In this document: piece by piece, positions 24,348-33,187 of the stretch | Layout: each line of letters starts with the position of its first letter | Position numbering within the stretch: position 1 is the first letter of the stretch | Assembly: GCA_964580235.1 (NCBI GenBank) | Contig: CAZOJY010000021.1 | Coordinates: forward strand, 1-39,831 | Source of the DNA: G020348385 sp964580235 | GTDB lineage: Bacteria > Acidobacteriota > Aminicenantia > Aminicenantales > Aminicenantaceae | Reading direction: 5' to 3' | Length of the DNA: 39,831 nt | The notes under the pieces: model-generated | Database searches by the model: none | Told to the model about the DNA's origin: nothing | What the model saw: only the letters and a program-made list of their open reading frames with translations | Translations under genes and position numbers: made by a program

Positions 24348-26480
24348 ATGAATAATATTGACTCGATTTTTTATCCAAAATCCATCGCCATTATCGGCGC
24401 CTCCAGGCAACAGGGAAGTGTGGGCCATTCCCTTCTTGCCAAAATTATCGACAGCCGGTTCCAGGGAGTGGTCTATCCTGTCAATCCCAGAGCCCAAGCC
24501 ATTCTGGGGATAAAAAGTTATCCCCGCGTCTTGGATATCCCTGATGATATTGACCTGGCTATCGTTATTGTTCCCGCTCCTCTGGTTTCTCAAGTCCTCG
24601 AAGAATGCGCTGTTAAGGGAATAAAGGGAGCGGTCACAATCTCTGCCGGCTTCAAAGAAATCGGGGGACCCGGCATTGAACGGGAACAGAAAGTTAAAGA
24701 GATCATTCAGAAATACAACATCGCGCTTGTCGGACCTAACTGCCTGGGTGTGATAAATACAGCGTCAGAGACACAAATGAATGCCACCTTCGGCACGCAA
24801 ATGCCGAAAAAAGGAAATATTGCTTTCATATCCCAGAGCGGGGCCCTTTGTGTTGCGGTCCTGGATTACGCAAAAGAAGCAAATATCGGATTTTCCAAAT
24901 TCATCAGCATGGGAAACAAAGCCGGACTGACCGAAAACGATCTTCTCGTCTATCTCAACGAAGATCCCCAGACGAAAGTGATATTGATGTATTTGGAAGA
25001 CCTGGTCAATGGAAAAGAGTTCATGTCCATTGCACGAAAAATAACGAGCCATCCAAGAAATCCAAAACCCATTATTGCACTGAAAGCGGGGCGCACATTT
25101 GTTGGAGCAAAGGCTGCTTCATCCCATACTGGTTCGCTCGCAGGATCCGATAGAGTGTATGACGCCATTTTTGACCAGTGCGGAGTTATCCGCGGAGATA
25201 CTCTGGATGAAATTTTTGATTATGTTAAAGTCTTTTCCAGCCAACCTCTCCCCAGGGGAAAAAATGTGGCCATCGTCACCAACTCAGGAGGACCGGGAAT
25301 CTTGGCCACAGACTCTTGCATCCGGTATGGATTGAATGTCCCGTCTCTATCTAAAGCCACAAAAAAAACATTGAAAACAATCCTTCCTCCAACGGCAAGT
25401 CTTAACAATCCTATGGATTTGATAGCAGAGGCCCAGCATGAACAGTATGAGGCAGCCCTCAAAGCCATTCTCAAACAAAACAACATTCATTCGGCCCTTG
25501 TTATCCTCACACCAACGGCATTCACCAATGTTGAAAAAATCGCCAGATCCATCATCAAAGTTTCAAAGGGAATAAAAAAGCCATTGGCCAGCTGTCTTCT
25601 TGGCGTATACGATGTATCAAAAGGGATAGACCTCCTGGAAGAACACAACATTCCGGATTACAGGTTTCCAGAATCAGCAGCCAGGGCATTGGCAGAAATA
25701 TCGAAATTCAACTCTTGGCTTAAAAGACCCAAAACACGGGTGAAAAAATTCAATGTTGACAGACAAAGAGCCGCACAGATCTTCGAACAAGTGAAATCCA
25801 AGGGGAGATCTTTTCTTCTGGAAGAGGAAGGATACGAAGTTTTGAAAGCCTATGGTTTTCCCGTTGTTAAATCTGCGCTGGCATCAAGCGAGGCTCAAGC
25901 CGTATCTGACGCTGAAAAAATCGGGTTTCCCGTGGTGATGAAAATTGCTTCCCCCGACATCCTGCATAAATTCGATGTCGGAGGTGTGATGCTGAACGTG
26001 AAAAACAAAAGTGAAGCCAAAAAGTCCTACAACAGAATCTTGAAAAACATACGCACCAAAATACCGGAATCGAAGATAACCGGGATACTTGTCGAGGAGA
26101 TGGCTGCCGAGGGAAAAGAGGTCATTCTCGGCATGAACTATGACGAACAATTCGGACCAGTTTTAATGTTCGGGATGGGAGGAATATACGTTGAGGCACT
26201 GGAAGATGTCATTTTCAGGCTGGCACCCATTCGGGAATTAACGGCAGATATGATGATCACAAAGACCAAAACATACAAAATACTCGACGGATTCCGAGGA
26301 GGCCCTGTCTATGATACACCGGCCGTATCCGAATGTTTAAAACGTCTGTCTCAGCTTGTCACAGACTTTGAGGATATTAAAGAATTGGATATCAATCCCC
26401 TGATCGTTTATCAGGAAGGAAAAGGATGCAAGATAGTGGATGCCCGAATTATCCTTCATTCGTGTTATAATGAGATTTGA
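24348..26480 (+). CDS. ADP-forming acetyl/acyl-CoA synthetase, fused alpha-beta
   Basis: A 710-residue single-chain acetate-CoA ligase (ADP-forming) that converts acyl-CoA, ADP and phosphate to acid, CoA and ATP, a typical energy-conserving step in peptide- and sugar-fermenting anaerobes. Domains in order: a CoA-binding Rossmann domain (SIAIIGASRQQGSVGH), succinyl-CoA-ligase-like domains with ALVGPNCLGVIN, and the phosphohistidine segment SHTGSLAGSD with H260. The ATP-grasp (beta) domain spans about residues 480-700 and includes FPVVMKIASPDILHKFDVGG and a DINPLIV end. A GTG at 24306 is in frame, but the ATG at 24348 has AAGGA upstream and matches the family start. The acyl substrate cannot be told from sequence. 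Confidence 0.93.
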   Translation: MNNIDSIFYPKSIAIIGASRQQGSVGHSLLAKIIDSRFQGVVYPVNPRAQAILGIKSYPRVLDIPDDIDLAIVIVPAPLVSQVLEECAVKGIKGAVTISAGFKEIGGPGIEREQKVKEIIQKYNIALVGPNCLGVINTASETQMNATFGTQMPKKGNIAFISQSGALCVAVLDYAKEANIGFSKFISMGNKAGLTENDLLVYLNEDPQTKVILMYLEDLVNGKEFMSIARKITSHPRNPKPIIALKAGRTFVGAKAASSHTGSLAGSDRVYDAIFDQCGVIRGDTLDEIFDYVKVFSSQPLPRGKNVAIVTNSGGPGILATDSCIRYGLNVPSLSKATKKTLKTILPPTASLNNPMDLIAEAQHEQYEAALKAILKQNNIHSALVILTPTAFTNVEKIARSIIKVSKGIKKPLASCLLGVYDVSKGIDLLEEHNIPDYRFPESAARALAEISKFNSWLKRPKTRVKKFNVDRQRAAQIFEQVKSKGRSFLLEEEGYEVLKAYGFPVVKSALASSEAQAVSDAEKIGFPVVMKIASPDILHKFDVGGVMLNVKNKSEAKKSYNRILKNIRTKIPESKITGILVEEMAAEGKEVILGMNYDEQFGPVLMFGMGGIYVEALEDVIFRLAPIRELTADMMITKTKTYKILDGFRGGPVYDTPAVSECLKRLSQLVTDFEDIKELDINPLIVYQEGKGCKIVDARIILHSCYNEI

Positions 26481-26508
26481 TTGACATAAAAAAAGACATC
26501 TTTATAAT
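26481..26508 (+). promoter_or_regulatory. Perfect consensus sigma-70 promoter of the phosphatase-family operon
   Basis: TTGACA (26481-26486), a 16-base spacer, and TATAAT (26503-26508) match both consensus boxes exactly. It begins on the base after the stop codon of the acyl-CoA synthetase. The predicted start near 26515 gives a leader of about 32 bases to the first ATG at 26547. Confidence 0.85.
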
Positions 26509-26546
26509 AGATAGGTTTTGCAGAACCGGAATGAAAGATAAGCTTT

Positions 26547-27842
26547 ATGGCCTTATTTAAAAAAAAGAGAAAAAAACGTGTTTGTGTTCTCGGCCTTGAC
26601 GGTGTTCCGTACTCTCTCCTGCAGAACCTGGCAGGCCGGGACATCATGCCGACAATGAAAACCCTTATCGATTCAGGACATCTTCACAAAATGAAAGCAA
26701 GCCTTCCAGAAATTTCTGCTGTGAGTTGGACAGACTTCATGACGGGTTCAAACTCAGGAACACACGGTATTTTTGGATTCACAGATCTTAAACCCGACAC
26801 TTATGACCTGAGCTTTCCGAATTTCCTCGACTTAAAAACAAAGACATTTTGGGACACTCTCGGGGAACAAAAGAAACGTTCAGTCGTCATAAATCAACCT
26901 TCAACCTATCCTGCCCGAGAAATCTCCGGTATCCTGATCTCAGGCTTTGTGGCCATCGATCTGGCAAAAGCTGTGTATCCCCCCGCTTTGCGCCCATCCC
27001 TGGATAAACTGGAGTATCAAATCGATATCGACACGATGAAATCAAGAAAAGATCCAGAATTTCTCTGGAAGGATCTGCAAAGAACATTAGACAGACGAAT
27101 TAGTGCGCTTGATTTTCTCTGGAAACAGGATTGGGACTATTTTGAATTTGTGATCACGGGGACGGACAGGCTCATGCATTTTTTGTGGACCGCCTTCCAG
27201 GATAAAGAGCACACACACCACAAAAAATTCCTGAATTATTACCATCAAATCGATCAAATTATCAGCCATGTCAACGATTTATACCATCAACGGACCGACA
27301 GCGAGGAAGGTTTTTATCTTCTTTCCGATCATGGATTCACAGGCATCGAACAGGAGGTCTATCTCAATGTCTGGCTTGAGGAACAGGGGTATCTTGGATT
27401 TGATCCCTCCCCTCCAGAAACTCTTGGCGATATCTTATCATCTTCCCGCGCTTTTGCTATGGACCCCAATCGGATATACCTCAACCTGAAAGACAAGTTC
27501 CCCAAAGGCAGTGTTAATCCATCCGATAAAAATGTCCTCAAGCAGGACATTGCAGAGAAGCTCGAAAAATTGGAATGGGATGGCAAAAAAGTCGTCCAGA
27601 AAGTTTTTGATGCCGATAAGATATACAGCGGTCCGCAGGCCGCCCGGGGCCCAGATCTCATCGTGTTATCCGAATATGGGTTCGACATGAAAGGATCTAT
27701 CAAGAAAAAAGAGATTTTTGGGCGTACTAATCTCCAGGGCATGCACACCTGGGACGACGCCTTTTTCTGGGCAAACACGGATTATGGTCAGGATCTCGCG
27801 ATTTCTGATCTTCCTAAAATTATTTTGGACACATTGATATGA
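26547..27842 (+). CDS. Alkaline phosphatase superfamily enzyme 1 (soluble, type I phosphodiesterase-like)
   Basis: A 431-residue member of the alkaline phosphatase/type I phosphodiesterase superfamily, which cleaves or transfers phosphoryl, sulfuryl or phosphodiester groups using two metals. Visible signatures are VLGLDGVP (metal Asp), PEISAVSWTDFMTG with the candidate Ser nucleophile, GTDRLMHFLW (Asp and His ligands) near residue 210, and DHGFTGIE (Asp-His pair) near 260. A last His lies in GMHTWDDAFF. No signal peptide or membrane helix is present. The start is MALFKKKRKKR, so it is predicted to be cytosolic. The ribosome binding site is weak. It overlaps the next paralog by 4 bases (ATGA). 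The substrate is unknown. Confidence 0.85.
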   Translation: MALFKKKRKKRVCVLGLDGVPYSLLQNLAGRDIMPTMKTLIDSGHLHKMKASLPEISAVSWTDFMTGSNSGTHGIFGFTDLKPDTYDLSFPNFLDLKTKTFWDTLGEQKKRSVVINQPSTYPAREISGILISGFVAIDLAKAVYPPALRPSLDKLEYQIDIDTMKSRKDPEFLWKDLQRTLDRRISALDFLWKQDWDYFEFVITGTDRLMHFLWTAFQDKEHTHHKKFLNYYHQIDQIISHVNDLYHQRTDSEEGFYLLSDHGFTGIEQEVYLNVWLEEQGYLGFDPSPPETLGDILSSSRAFAMDPNRIYLNLKDKFPKGSVNPSDKNVLKQDIAEKLEKLEWDGKKVVQKVFDADKIYSGPQAARGPDLIVLSEYGFDMKGSIKKKEIFGRTNLQGMHTWDDAFFWANTDYGQDLAISDLPKIILDTLI

Positions 27843-29968
27843 CTTCAAGACGGACATTTTTTCTGGCATTTTTGCTTGCCTCTGCCCTGCCTTTGAGTGC
27901 TTACATCGGTCCGGGAGCCGGATTTGCATTTTTGTCTTCTTTTCTTGTGCTTTTTTTGACGTTTTTCCTGGCAGTTTTTTCCTTCCTATCCTGGCCTTTT
28001 CGATTTCTTTTTCAGCTAATCAAAGGACAAAAAGCGTATAAAAAGAGTCATATCAACCGCCTGGTCATCCTGGGCCTAGACGGAATGGATCCTGTTCTGA
28101 TCGAAAAATACAGAAGCCAGGGAAAACTGCCCCATCTTTCCAGGCTGGCCGACAAGGGAACCTTTCGTGAACTCGAAACCACAACGCCTTCCATTTCCCC
28201 TGTCGCCTGGTCTTCATTCATGACAGGATGCCATCCCGCTAAACACAATATCTTCGATTTTTTAAGCCGTGATCCCAAAACTTATCTGCCCGACCTGTCT
28301 TCCGCGCGCATTGGAAGTCCAAAAAAAGTCCTGCCTCTGGGCAAATACAACATCCCTCTTTCCAAACCTGAGATCAAAGGCATGCGGAAAAGCGTTCCTT
28401 TTTGGAAAATCCTCGGAGAAAACGGAATATTCAGCACCATTCTCAGAATACCCGTCACTTTTCCCCCCGAAAAATTCCGGGGTCATCTTCTCTCCGGCAT
28501 GTGTGCACCGGATTTGAAAGGAAGCCAGGGAACATTTTCTTTTTACACGTCGGACAAAAACAAAATCAAGAAGCGCGAAGGAGGGATGAACATCCCTGTG
28601 ACCATAAACGGAAACAGGATCGAAACCTATATTTCTGGCCCAGAAAACACGATGCTCAAACAGCCTGAAGAAATGAAAATGCCTCTGTCTATAACCGTAG
28701 ATAAAGACAAAAGAGAGGCGGTTCTGGAAGTTTCTGATCAAAAAATCTCGCTCAAAGAAAAGAGGTTTTCTGACTGGATTCAAATAACCTTCCGGCCGGG
28801 GCTGTGGATCAAAATCCGGGCGATCTGCCGTTTTTACATAAACCAAATCGATCCTGCCTTCGAAATGTACGTCACTCCGCTGAATATCGATCCGGAAAAA
28901 CCGGCCCTTCCGATTTCTCACCCTTTTATCTATTCTATTTATTTGTCCAAACTGCTGGGAAGTTTTATCACGCTGGGCGAAGCAAATGACACTTGGGCAT
29001 TGAATGAAGGCGTCCTTTCTGAAGAGGCATTTTTGAAGCTGAGCTACTTCAACCATCAGGAATGGGAAAAGATGCTTTTTAATACAATCAGCAGGACAAA
29101 GAAGGGTGTGGTCGTCAGCTGGTTTGAGACCACAGACAGCATCCAACACATGTTCTACCGCTATCTCGACGACAAACATCCTGCCTTAGGAAGTGATCAG
29201 GCAAACATGGGGCCTGAGGTCATGGAGCAGCTCTATATCAAGATGGATGATCTGGTCGGAAAGGTTTTAGCAAAATTGGATAAAAAAGACCTGCTGATCA
29301 TCATGTCCGATCACGGGATCAAATCCTTTCGCCGCGGCATACACCTAAATTCCTGGCTCTGCCGGAACGGGTACCTCGCACTTAAAGACGGAAAACAACA
29401 GAGTGAAGAGTGGTTTAAAGACGTCGACTGGGAAAAAACAAAAGCCTACGGACTCGGACTCGGCGGCATTTATCTTAACATCAAAGGCAGAGAATCTCAT
29501 GGGACGGTTTCTCCAGGCAATGAAGCCAAAGCTTTAAAGAAAGAAATCATCCTCAAGCTCAACGGCCTGAAAGATGAAGAAAACAGCCAGACAGCCATCA
29601 ATACCGTGTTCGATAGGGACGACCTCCCTCCAGGCCCGTATAAAGAAAACTGCCCGGACATGATCGTCGGCTACAACGAAGGGTACCGCGTTTCCTGGGA
29701 TTCTGTCACCGGGAAGGTCAACAAAAGTCTCTTCGAAGACAACGCCAAAGCCTGGAGCGGCGATCACTGCATCGATCCGAGAATTGTTCCAGGCGTATTT
29801 TTCTGCAACAACGGCATAAACACAAAAACGCCGTCCATCATCGATATTGCCCCGACAGTCCTTAACCTGTTCGGCCTGGAAGCGCCAAAACACATGGATG
29901 GCTGCAGCTTGATCAATATAGAGAACTTTTCCTCAAAGTCGAAAAAAATGGGGAAGGAAAATGTCTAA
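27839..29968 (+). CDS. Alkaline phosphatase superfamily enzyme 2, membrane-anchored
   Basis: A 709-residue paralog of the preceding enzyme with an N-terminal membrane module. A signal-like helix (residues 7-21) ends at SAYIGPGAG, then a long hydrophobic helix (about 27-57) leads into a basic stretch (KGQKAYKK). By the positive-inside rule the catalytic part would face the cytoplasm. Catalytic signatures are VILGLDGMDP near 75, PSISPVAWSSFMTG near 120, TTDSIQHMFYR near 430, DHGIKSFRRG near 490, and WSGDHCIDP near 635. It is larger than enzyme 1 because of a roughly 250-residue insert between the nucleophile region and the TTD motif. It overlaps both neighbours (4 and 8 bases). The substrate is unknown. 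Confidence 0.83.
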   Translation: MTSRRTFFLAFLLASALPLSAYIGPGAGFAFLSSFLVLFLTFFLAVFSFLSWPFRFLFQLIKGQKAYKKSHINRLVILGLDGMDPVLIEKYRSQGKLPHLSRLADKGTFRELETTTPSISPVAWSSFMTGCHPAKHNIFDFLSRDPKTYLPDLSSARIGSPKKVLPLGKYNIPLSKPEIKGMRKSVPFWKILGENGIFSTILRIPVTFPPEKFRGHLLSGMCAPDLKGSQGTFSFYTSDKNKIKKREGGMNIPVTINGNRIETYISGPENTMLKQPEEMKMPLSITVDKDKREAVLEVSDQKISLKEKRFSDWIQITFRPGLWIKIRAICRFYINQIDPAFEMYVTPLNIDPEKPALPISHPFIYSIYLSKLLGSFITLGEANDTWALNEGVLSEEAFLKLSYFNHQEWEKMLFNTISRTKKGVVVSWFETTDSIQHMFYRYLDDKHPALGSDQANMGPEVMEQLYIKMDDLVGKVLAKLDKKDLLIIMSDHGIKSFRRGIHLNSWLCRNGYLALKDGKQQSEEWFKDVDWEKTKAYGLGLGGIYLNIKGRESHGTVSPGNEAKALKKEIILKLNGLKDEENSQTAINTVFDRDDLPPGPYKENCPDMIVGYNEGYRVSWDSVTGKVNKSLFEDNAKAWSGDHCIDPRIVPGVFFCNNGINTKTPSIIDIAPTVLNLFGLEAPKHMDGCSLINIENFSSKSKKMGKENV

Positions 29969-31946
29969 CATAAACAGAAGGGAATTCCTCAAACTGGGAA
30001 TAATGTCTAGCTCGCTTCTCGCCTTGGGCAGCTCAAAAAATATCGTGACAAAAATCTACGGCCAAAAAGAGACGCAGAAAAAAGTTCTCATCCTCGGATT
30101 CGACGGGATGGACCCCCACCTGACAAACATCTGGATGAGCCAGGGAAAACTTCCTGCATTCGAGCGGCTGCAGAGCCAGGGTGGATTTTCCCCTCTTCGA
30201 ACTAGCACTCCTCCTCAAAGCCCTGTGGCGTGGTCGAATTTCATCACAGGAATGAATCCTGGCGGTCATGGGATTTTTGATTTTCTCAGGAGAAAACCAG
30301 AATATTACCTCCCCGATTTTTCAGGCACAGAAACACACGATCCCTCAAAAACGGTATCCATCGGAAATCTTGTGCTTCCTCTATCTGGTGGATCTGTTGT
30401 GAATTTGAGAAAGGGCAGAGCCTTCTGGCAAATCCTGGAAGATCACGACATCCCCGCCACTATTTTTAAAATGCCCTCCAATTTTCCGCCCGTTGAAACC
30501 AAACAAAAAACTCTATCCGGGATGGGAACGCCAGATATCACGGGCTCATTAGGAGAATTCCACTACTACACCACAAAAGTCACCGAACTCCAACAGGATA
30601 TCGGGGGAGGAGAAATCCACGAGGTTAATGTCATCGGAAACAGAGTGGAAGCCAAAATTCCCGGTCCCAGAAACACGTTTAAAAAGAGCCGGCCCGAATC
30701 CTCGATCGATTTTAAAGTCTTCATTGACATGGTCAATCCACTGGCCAAGATCGTGATCCAGGACCAGGAGTTTATCCTCAAAGAAAAAGAATGGAGCGGC
30801 TGGAAAAGAATCCGCTTTTCAATGATCCCCACCCAAGGTGTCCACGGAATCTGCATGTTTTATCTCAAGCAGGTCCATCCCGATTTTAAACTCTATATTT
30901 CCCCAATAAACATTGATCCTGCCGCCCCGGCTATGCCGATATCCACACCGGAAAGTTATGCCAAGGAACTAGAAAAAAAATTCGGTCCCTTCTTTACCAA
31001 GGGACTTCCGGCCGATTTCAAAGCCATGTCCCATGGCGTTCTGGATGATGAAGAATTTCTTGCCCAGGATGATATGATCCTGAAGGAACGCGCAGAAATG
31101 TTCGAGTATGAGCTTTCCCATTTTGATTCAGGCCTTCTTTTTCACTATGTTTCGAGCACAGACCAGCGGCAGCACATGTTCTGGAGACTTATCGATCCAC
31201 AGAGTCCGATGTATGATCAGGACCTTGCGCGCAAATATGGCAACACCATCGAAAGCATCTACAAAGAAGCCGATAAGATGCTGGACTTGGCGCTGAACAA
31301 AGCCGATAAAAATACCGTCATTATGGTGATGTCCGACCATGGATTCACTCCTTTTCGGCGGACATTCAATGTGAATTCCTGGCTTAAGGAAAACGGGTAT
31401 ATCCGCCTGATCAACAACTGGCGCCAAGGAGAAGAAGAAGCGTTCATGAATACGGATTGGTCCAGGACCAAAGCATACTCCTACGGGCTGAACAGCTTAT
31501 ATATAAATCAAAAAGGACGCGAGGGTGAAGGCATCGTCAATGCCGGGGCTGAAAAAGAGGCGCTGGTTCGAGAGATCGCCCAAAAACTCGAGCAGGTAAC
31601 AGATCCCAAAACAGGAGAAAGGGTGGTTACAAAGGCTTATATCACACAAGATTGCTACCTGGGGCCTCAAACCGAGCAGGCTCCGGAGATCATCGTGGGA
31701 TACAACCGCGGTTACCGCACCTCCTGGTCAGCCCCTCTGGGAAGAATCACAAAAGAAATATTTAGCGACAATATGGACAAATGGAGCGGCGACCACTGCA
31801 TGGATCCGGCCGTTTGTCCAGGAATTCTTTTAGCCAGCGAAAAAATCAAGGCCGACTCTCCTGCGCTGTATGATCTGACCCCAACAATCCTCTCCTTGTT
31901 TGGGATTGCAAAACCGGGAAATATGGTCGGCAATAAGGTTTTTTAG
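29961..31946 (+). CDS. Alkaline phosphatase superfamily enzyme 3, Tat-exported
   Basis: A 661-residue paralog closest to enzyme 2, but starting with a twin-arginine signal (NRREFLKLGIMSSSLLALG; Arg 6 and 7), so it should act outside the cytoplasmic membrane. Catalytic signatures: LILGFDGMDP near residue 45, PPQSPVAWSNFITG near 90, STDQRQHMFWR near 395, DHGFTPFRRT near 455, and WSGDHCMDP near 610. The large insert between nucleophile and STD motif, including the shared SPINIDPAAPAMPIS stretch, aligns with that of enzyme 2, so these two share an ancestor after splitting from enzyme 1. The ribosome binding site GGGGAAGGA is close to the ATG. It overlaps enzyme 2 by 8 bases. Confidence 0.85.
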   Translation: MSNINRREFLKLGIMSSSLLALGSSKNIVTKIYGQKETQKKVLILGFDGMDPHLTNIWMSQGKLPAFERLQSQGGFSPLRTSTPPQSPVAWSNFITGMNPGGHGIFDFLRRKPEYYLPDFSGTETHDPSKTVSIGNLVLPLSGGSVVNLRKGRAFWQILEDHDIPATIFKMPSNFPPVETKQKTLSGMGTPDITGSLGEFHYYTTKVTELQQDIGGGEIHEVNVIGNRVEAKIPGPRNTFKKSRPESSIDFKVFIDMVNPLAKIVIQDQEFILKEKEWSGWKRIRFSMIPTQGVHGICMFYLKQVHPDFKLYISPINIDPAAPAMPISTPESYAKELEKKFGPFFTKGLPADFKAMSHGVLDDEEFLAQDDMILKERAEMFEYELSHFDSGLLFHYVSSTDQRQHMFWRLIDPQSPMYDQDLARKYGNTIESIYKEADKMLDLALNKADKNTVIMVMSDHGFTPFRRTFNVNSWLKENGYIRLINNWRQGEEEAFMNTDWSRTKAYSYGLNSLYINQKGREGEGIVNAGAEKEALVREIAQKLEQVTDPKTGERVVTKAYITQDCYLGPQTEQAPEIIVGYNRGYRTSWSAPLGRITKEIFSDNMDKWSGDHCMDPAVCPGILLASEKIKADSPALYDLTPTILSLFGIAKPGNMVGNKVF

Positions 31947-31955
31947 GAGATAAAA

Positions 31956-32147
31956 ATGGGAAGGGCAAAAGTTAAAATCGAAAAGGACCTGTTGGATAAG
32001 GTAAAAAAATATTCTGAACTTTCAGGCTATTCTTCAGCCGAAGAATTCGTGACGCACTGTTTGGAAAAAGAAATTGCCAAATTGGAAGAATCAGACTCAG
32101 AAGAGGAGATCAAAAAAAAATTAAAGGGGCTGGGCTACATTTCCTAA
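31956..32147 (+). CDS. Small ribbon-helix-helix-like protein with LGYI tail
   Basis: A 63-residue protein. The first ~45 residues fit a ribbon-helix-helix pattern: a short strand (RAKVKIEKDLLDKV), a helix, a turn at SGYSSAEEFV, then a second helix, as in CopG/Arc-type DNA-binding or dimerisation modules. The C-terminus (EEEIKKKLKGLGYIS) resembles the short tail seen at the end of many sulfatase and phosphodiesterase family proteins. AGGAG lies 7 bases before the ATG. It follows enzyme 3 by 9 bases and precedes the membrane protein by about 20, so it belongs to the operon. It could be an autoregulator or a small dimeric partner of the enzymes; sequence does not decide. Confidence 0.75.
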   Translation: MGRAKVKIEKDLLDKVKKYSELSGYSSAEEFVTHCLEKEIAKLEESDSEEEIKKKLKGLGYIS

Positions 32148-32168
32148 GCTTTCTGCCGGCATGTGAAA

Positions 32169-32996
32169 ATGTGGATATTTAATTCTGTTTTTGGCAAAAT
32201 ATTCGATGTTTTCTTCCTGCCTTTTCGCAGCATGAGTCCCTGGGTAGGAATGATCCTTATCTCTTTTTTTACCGGCCTTTTAATGCTGTTTGTCTTCAAG
32301 TGGACATCCAACCAAAAGGGAATCCAAAAAATCAAAAACAGGATAAAAGCCCATCTTCTGGAACTGTGGCTGTTTAAGGACAGCCTCAGGCAGTCCCTGC
32401 GTTCCCAAGGAAACATCCTGCGCTGCAATTTCAGATATATCGGCTATTCAGCCAAACCCATGCTGGTGATGATTTTGCCGCTCATCCTGATCCTCATTCA
32501 GCTCAATTTCTGGTTCCGATACAAATCTCTTGAACCAAACGAATCTGCCATCCTGAAAATCATATTGACAGAAGATCAAAACCCTCTAGAAGCTCAAATT
32601 GCGCTTCAACCCTCTCCCGGGATTGCGGTGGAAACACCTCCTCTTAGAATCGAAGAATCCCATGAAATAAACTGGCGATTCTCTACCACCGGAAAAGAAA
32701 ATCAACAATTTGTATTGACTATCAACGGGAAATCTGTCACTAAAAAAGTTTCTGTTGCTCAAAAACCACTGAGCAAAATCTCGCCTCTAAAAACAGAAAA
32801 AAACATTGTCTCCCAGCTCATGTATCCTACCGAAGCTCCGATAGATGGCCGCATTCCGGTCAAAAGTATTGAAATTCAGTATCCCACAAACAGCATGAAC
32901 CTTTTCGGGTGGAAGATACACTGGCTAATCGTGTATTTTGCTCTCTCGATTGTATTCGGATACGCTTTCAAAGGGGTATTTAAAGTCCAAGTCTAA
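32169..32996 (+). CDS. Uncharacterised three-helix membrane protein of the phosphatase-family operon
   Basis: A 275-residue protein I do not recognise by name. Predicted layout: a membrane helix at about 22-45 (WVGMILISFFTGLLMLFVF), a charged helical stretch (NQKGIQKIKNRIKAHLLEL) reaching about residue 95, and a second membrane helix at about 100-120 (PMLVMILPLILILIQLNFW). A roughly 130-residue domain rich in alternating hydrophobic residues follows, probably beta and extracytoplasmic. A last membrane helix covers about 250-268. The helix, charged helical hairpin, helix order loosely recalls YidC/DUF106-type membrane proteins, but the match is weak. The start is uncertain: ATG 32169 is used, with GTG at 32163 also in frame and no clear ribosome binding site. 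It is the last gene of the operon. Confidence 0.7.
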   Translation: MWIFNSVFGKIFDVFFLPFRSMSPWVGMILISFFTGLLMLFVFKWTSNQKGIQKIKNRIKAHLLELWLFKDSLRQSLRSQGNILRCNFRYIGYSAKPMLVMILPLILILIQLNFWFRYKSLEPNESAILKIILTEDQNPLEAQIALQPSPGIAVETPPLRIEESHEINWRFSTTGKENQQFVLTINGKSVTKKVSVAQKPLSKISPLKTEKNIVSQLMYPTEAPIDGRIPVKSIEIQYPTNSMNLFGWKIHWLIVYFALSIVFGYAFKGVFKVQV

Positions 32997-33012
32997 AGCT
33001 TGAATCATTCAT

Positions 33013-33088
33013 AAAAATTGTCAATGCCATTCATCAAAAAAAATGTTTAAACTTTTGAAACTAAAAAAACTCATAATCGACAATTTTT
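33013..33088. repeat. Long-spaced 10-bp inverted repeat after the phosphatase-family operon
   Basis: AAAAATTGTC (33013-33022) and GACAATTTTT (33079-33088) are exact reverse complements with 56 bases between. The second arm ends in five T, so a long stem-loop acting as a terminator is possible; a pair of regulator sites is another reading. The spacer also contains the palindrome GTTTAAAC. Confidence 0.4.
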
Positions 33089-33158
33089 GCCCTCCGGGGG
33101 AGTCGATCTCACCCCATCGGCTTCATTGCAGCAATCTTGACTCGTGAATAATCCAGGC

Positions 33159-33187
33159 TTGAAAAAGCATGCAAAAACGAGTATGAA
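33159..33187 (+). promoter_or_regulatory. Candidate promoter for the aminotransferase
   Basis: TTGAAA (33159-33164), 17 bases, then TATGAA (33182-33187). The predicted start near 33194 gives a leader of about 26 bases including AAAGGA before the ATG. The -10 box is imperfect. Confidence 0.35.

Noticed and set aside
28262..29179. Long open frame (305 codons) on the minus strand
   Set aside because: It lies fully antisense to enzyme 2, whose catalytic motifs are clear. It has no ribosome site, and its composition is that of a reverse-complement shadow.
33088..33120. Stretch resembling the 3' half of a tRNA (GTCGATCTCACCCC)
   Set aside because: No acceptor partner, anticodon arm or D arm can be found upstream at the right distances.
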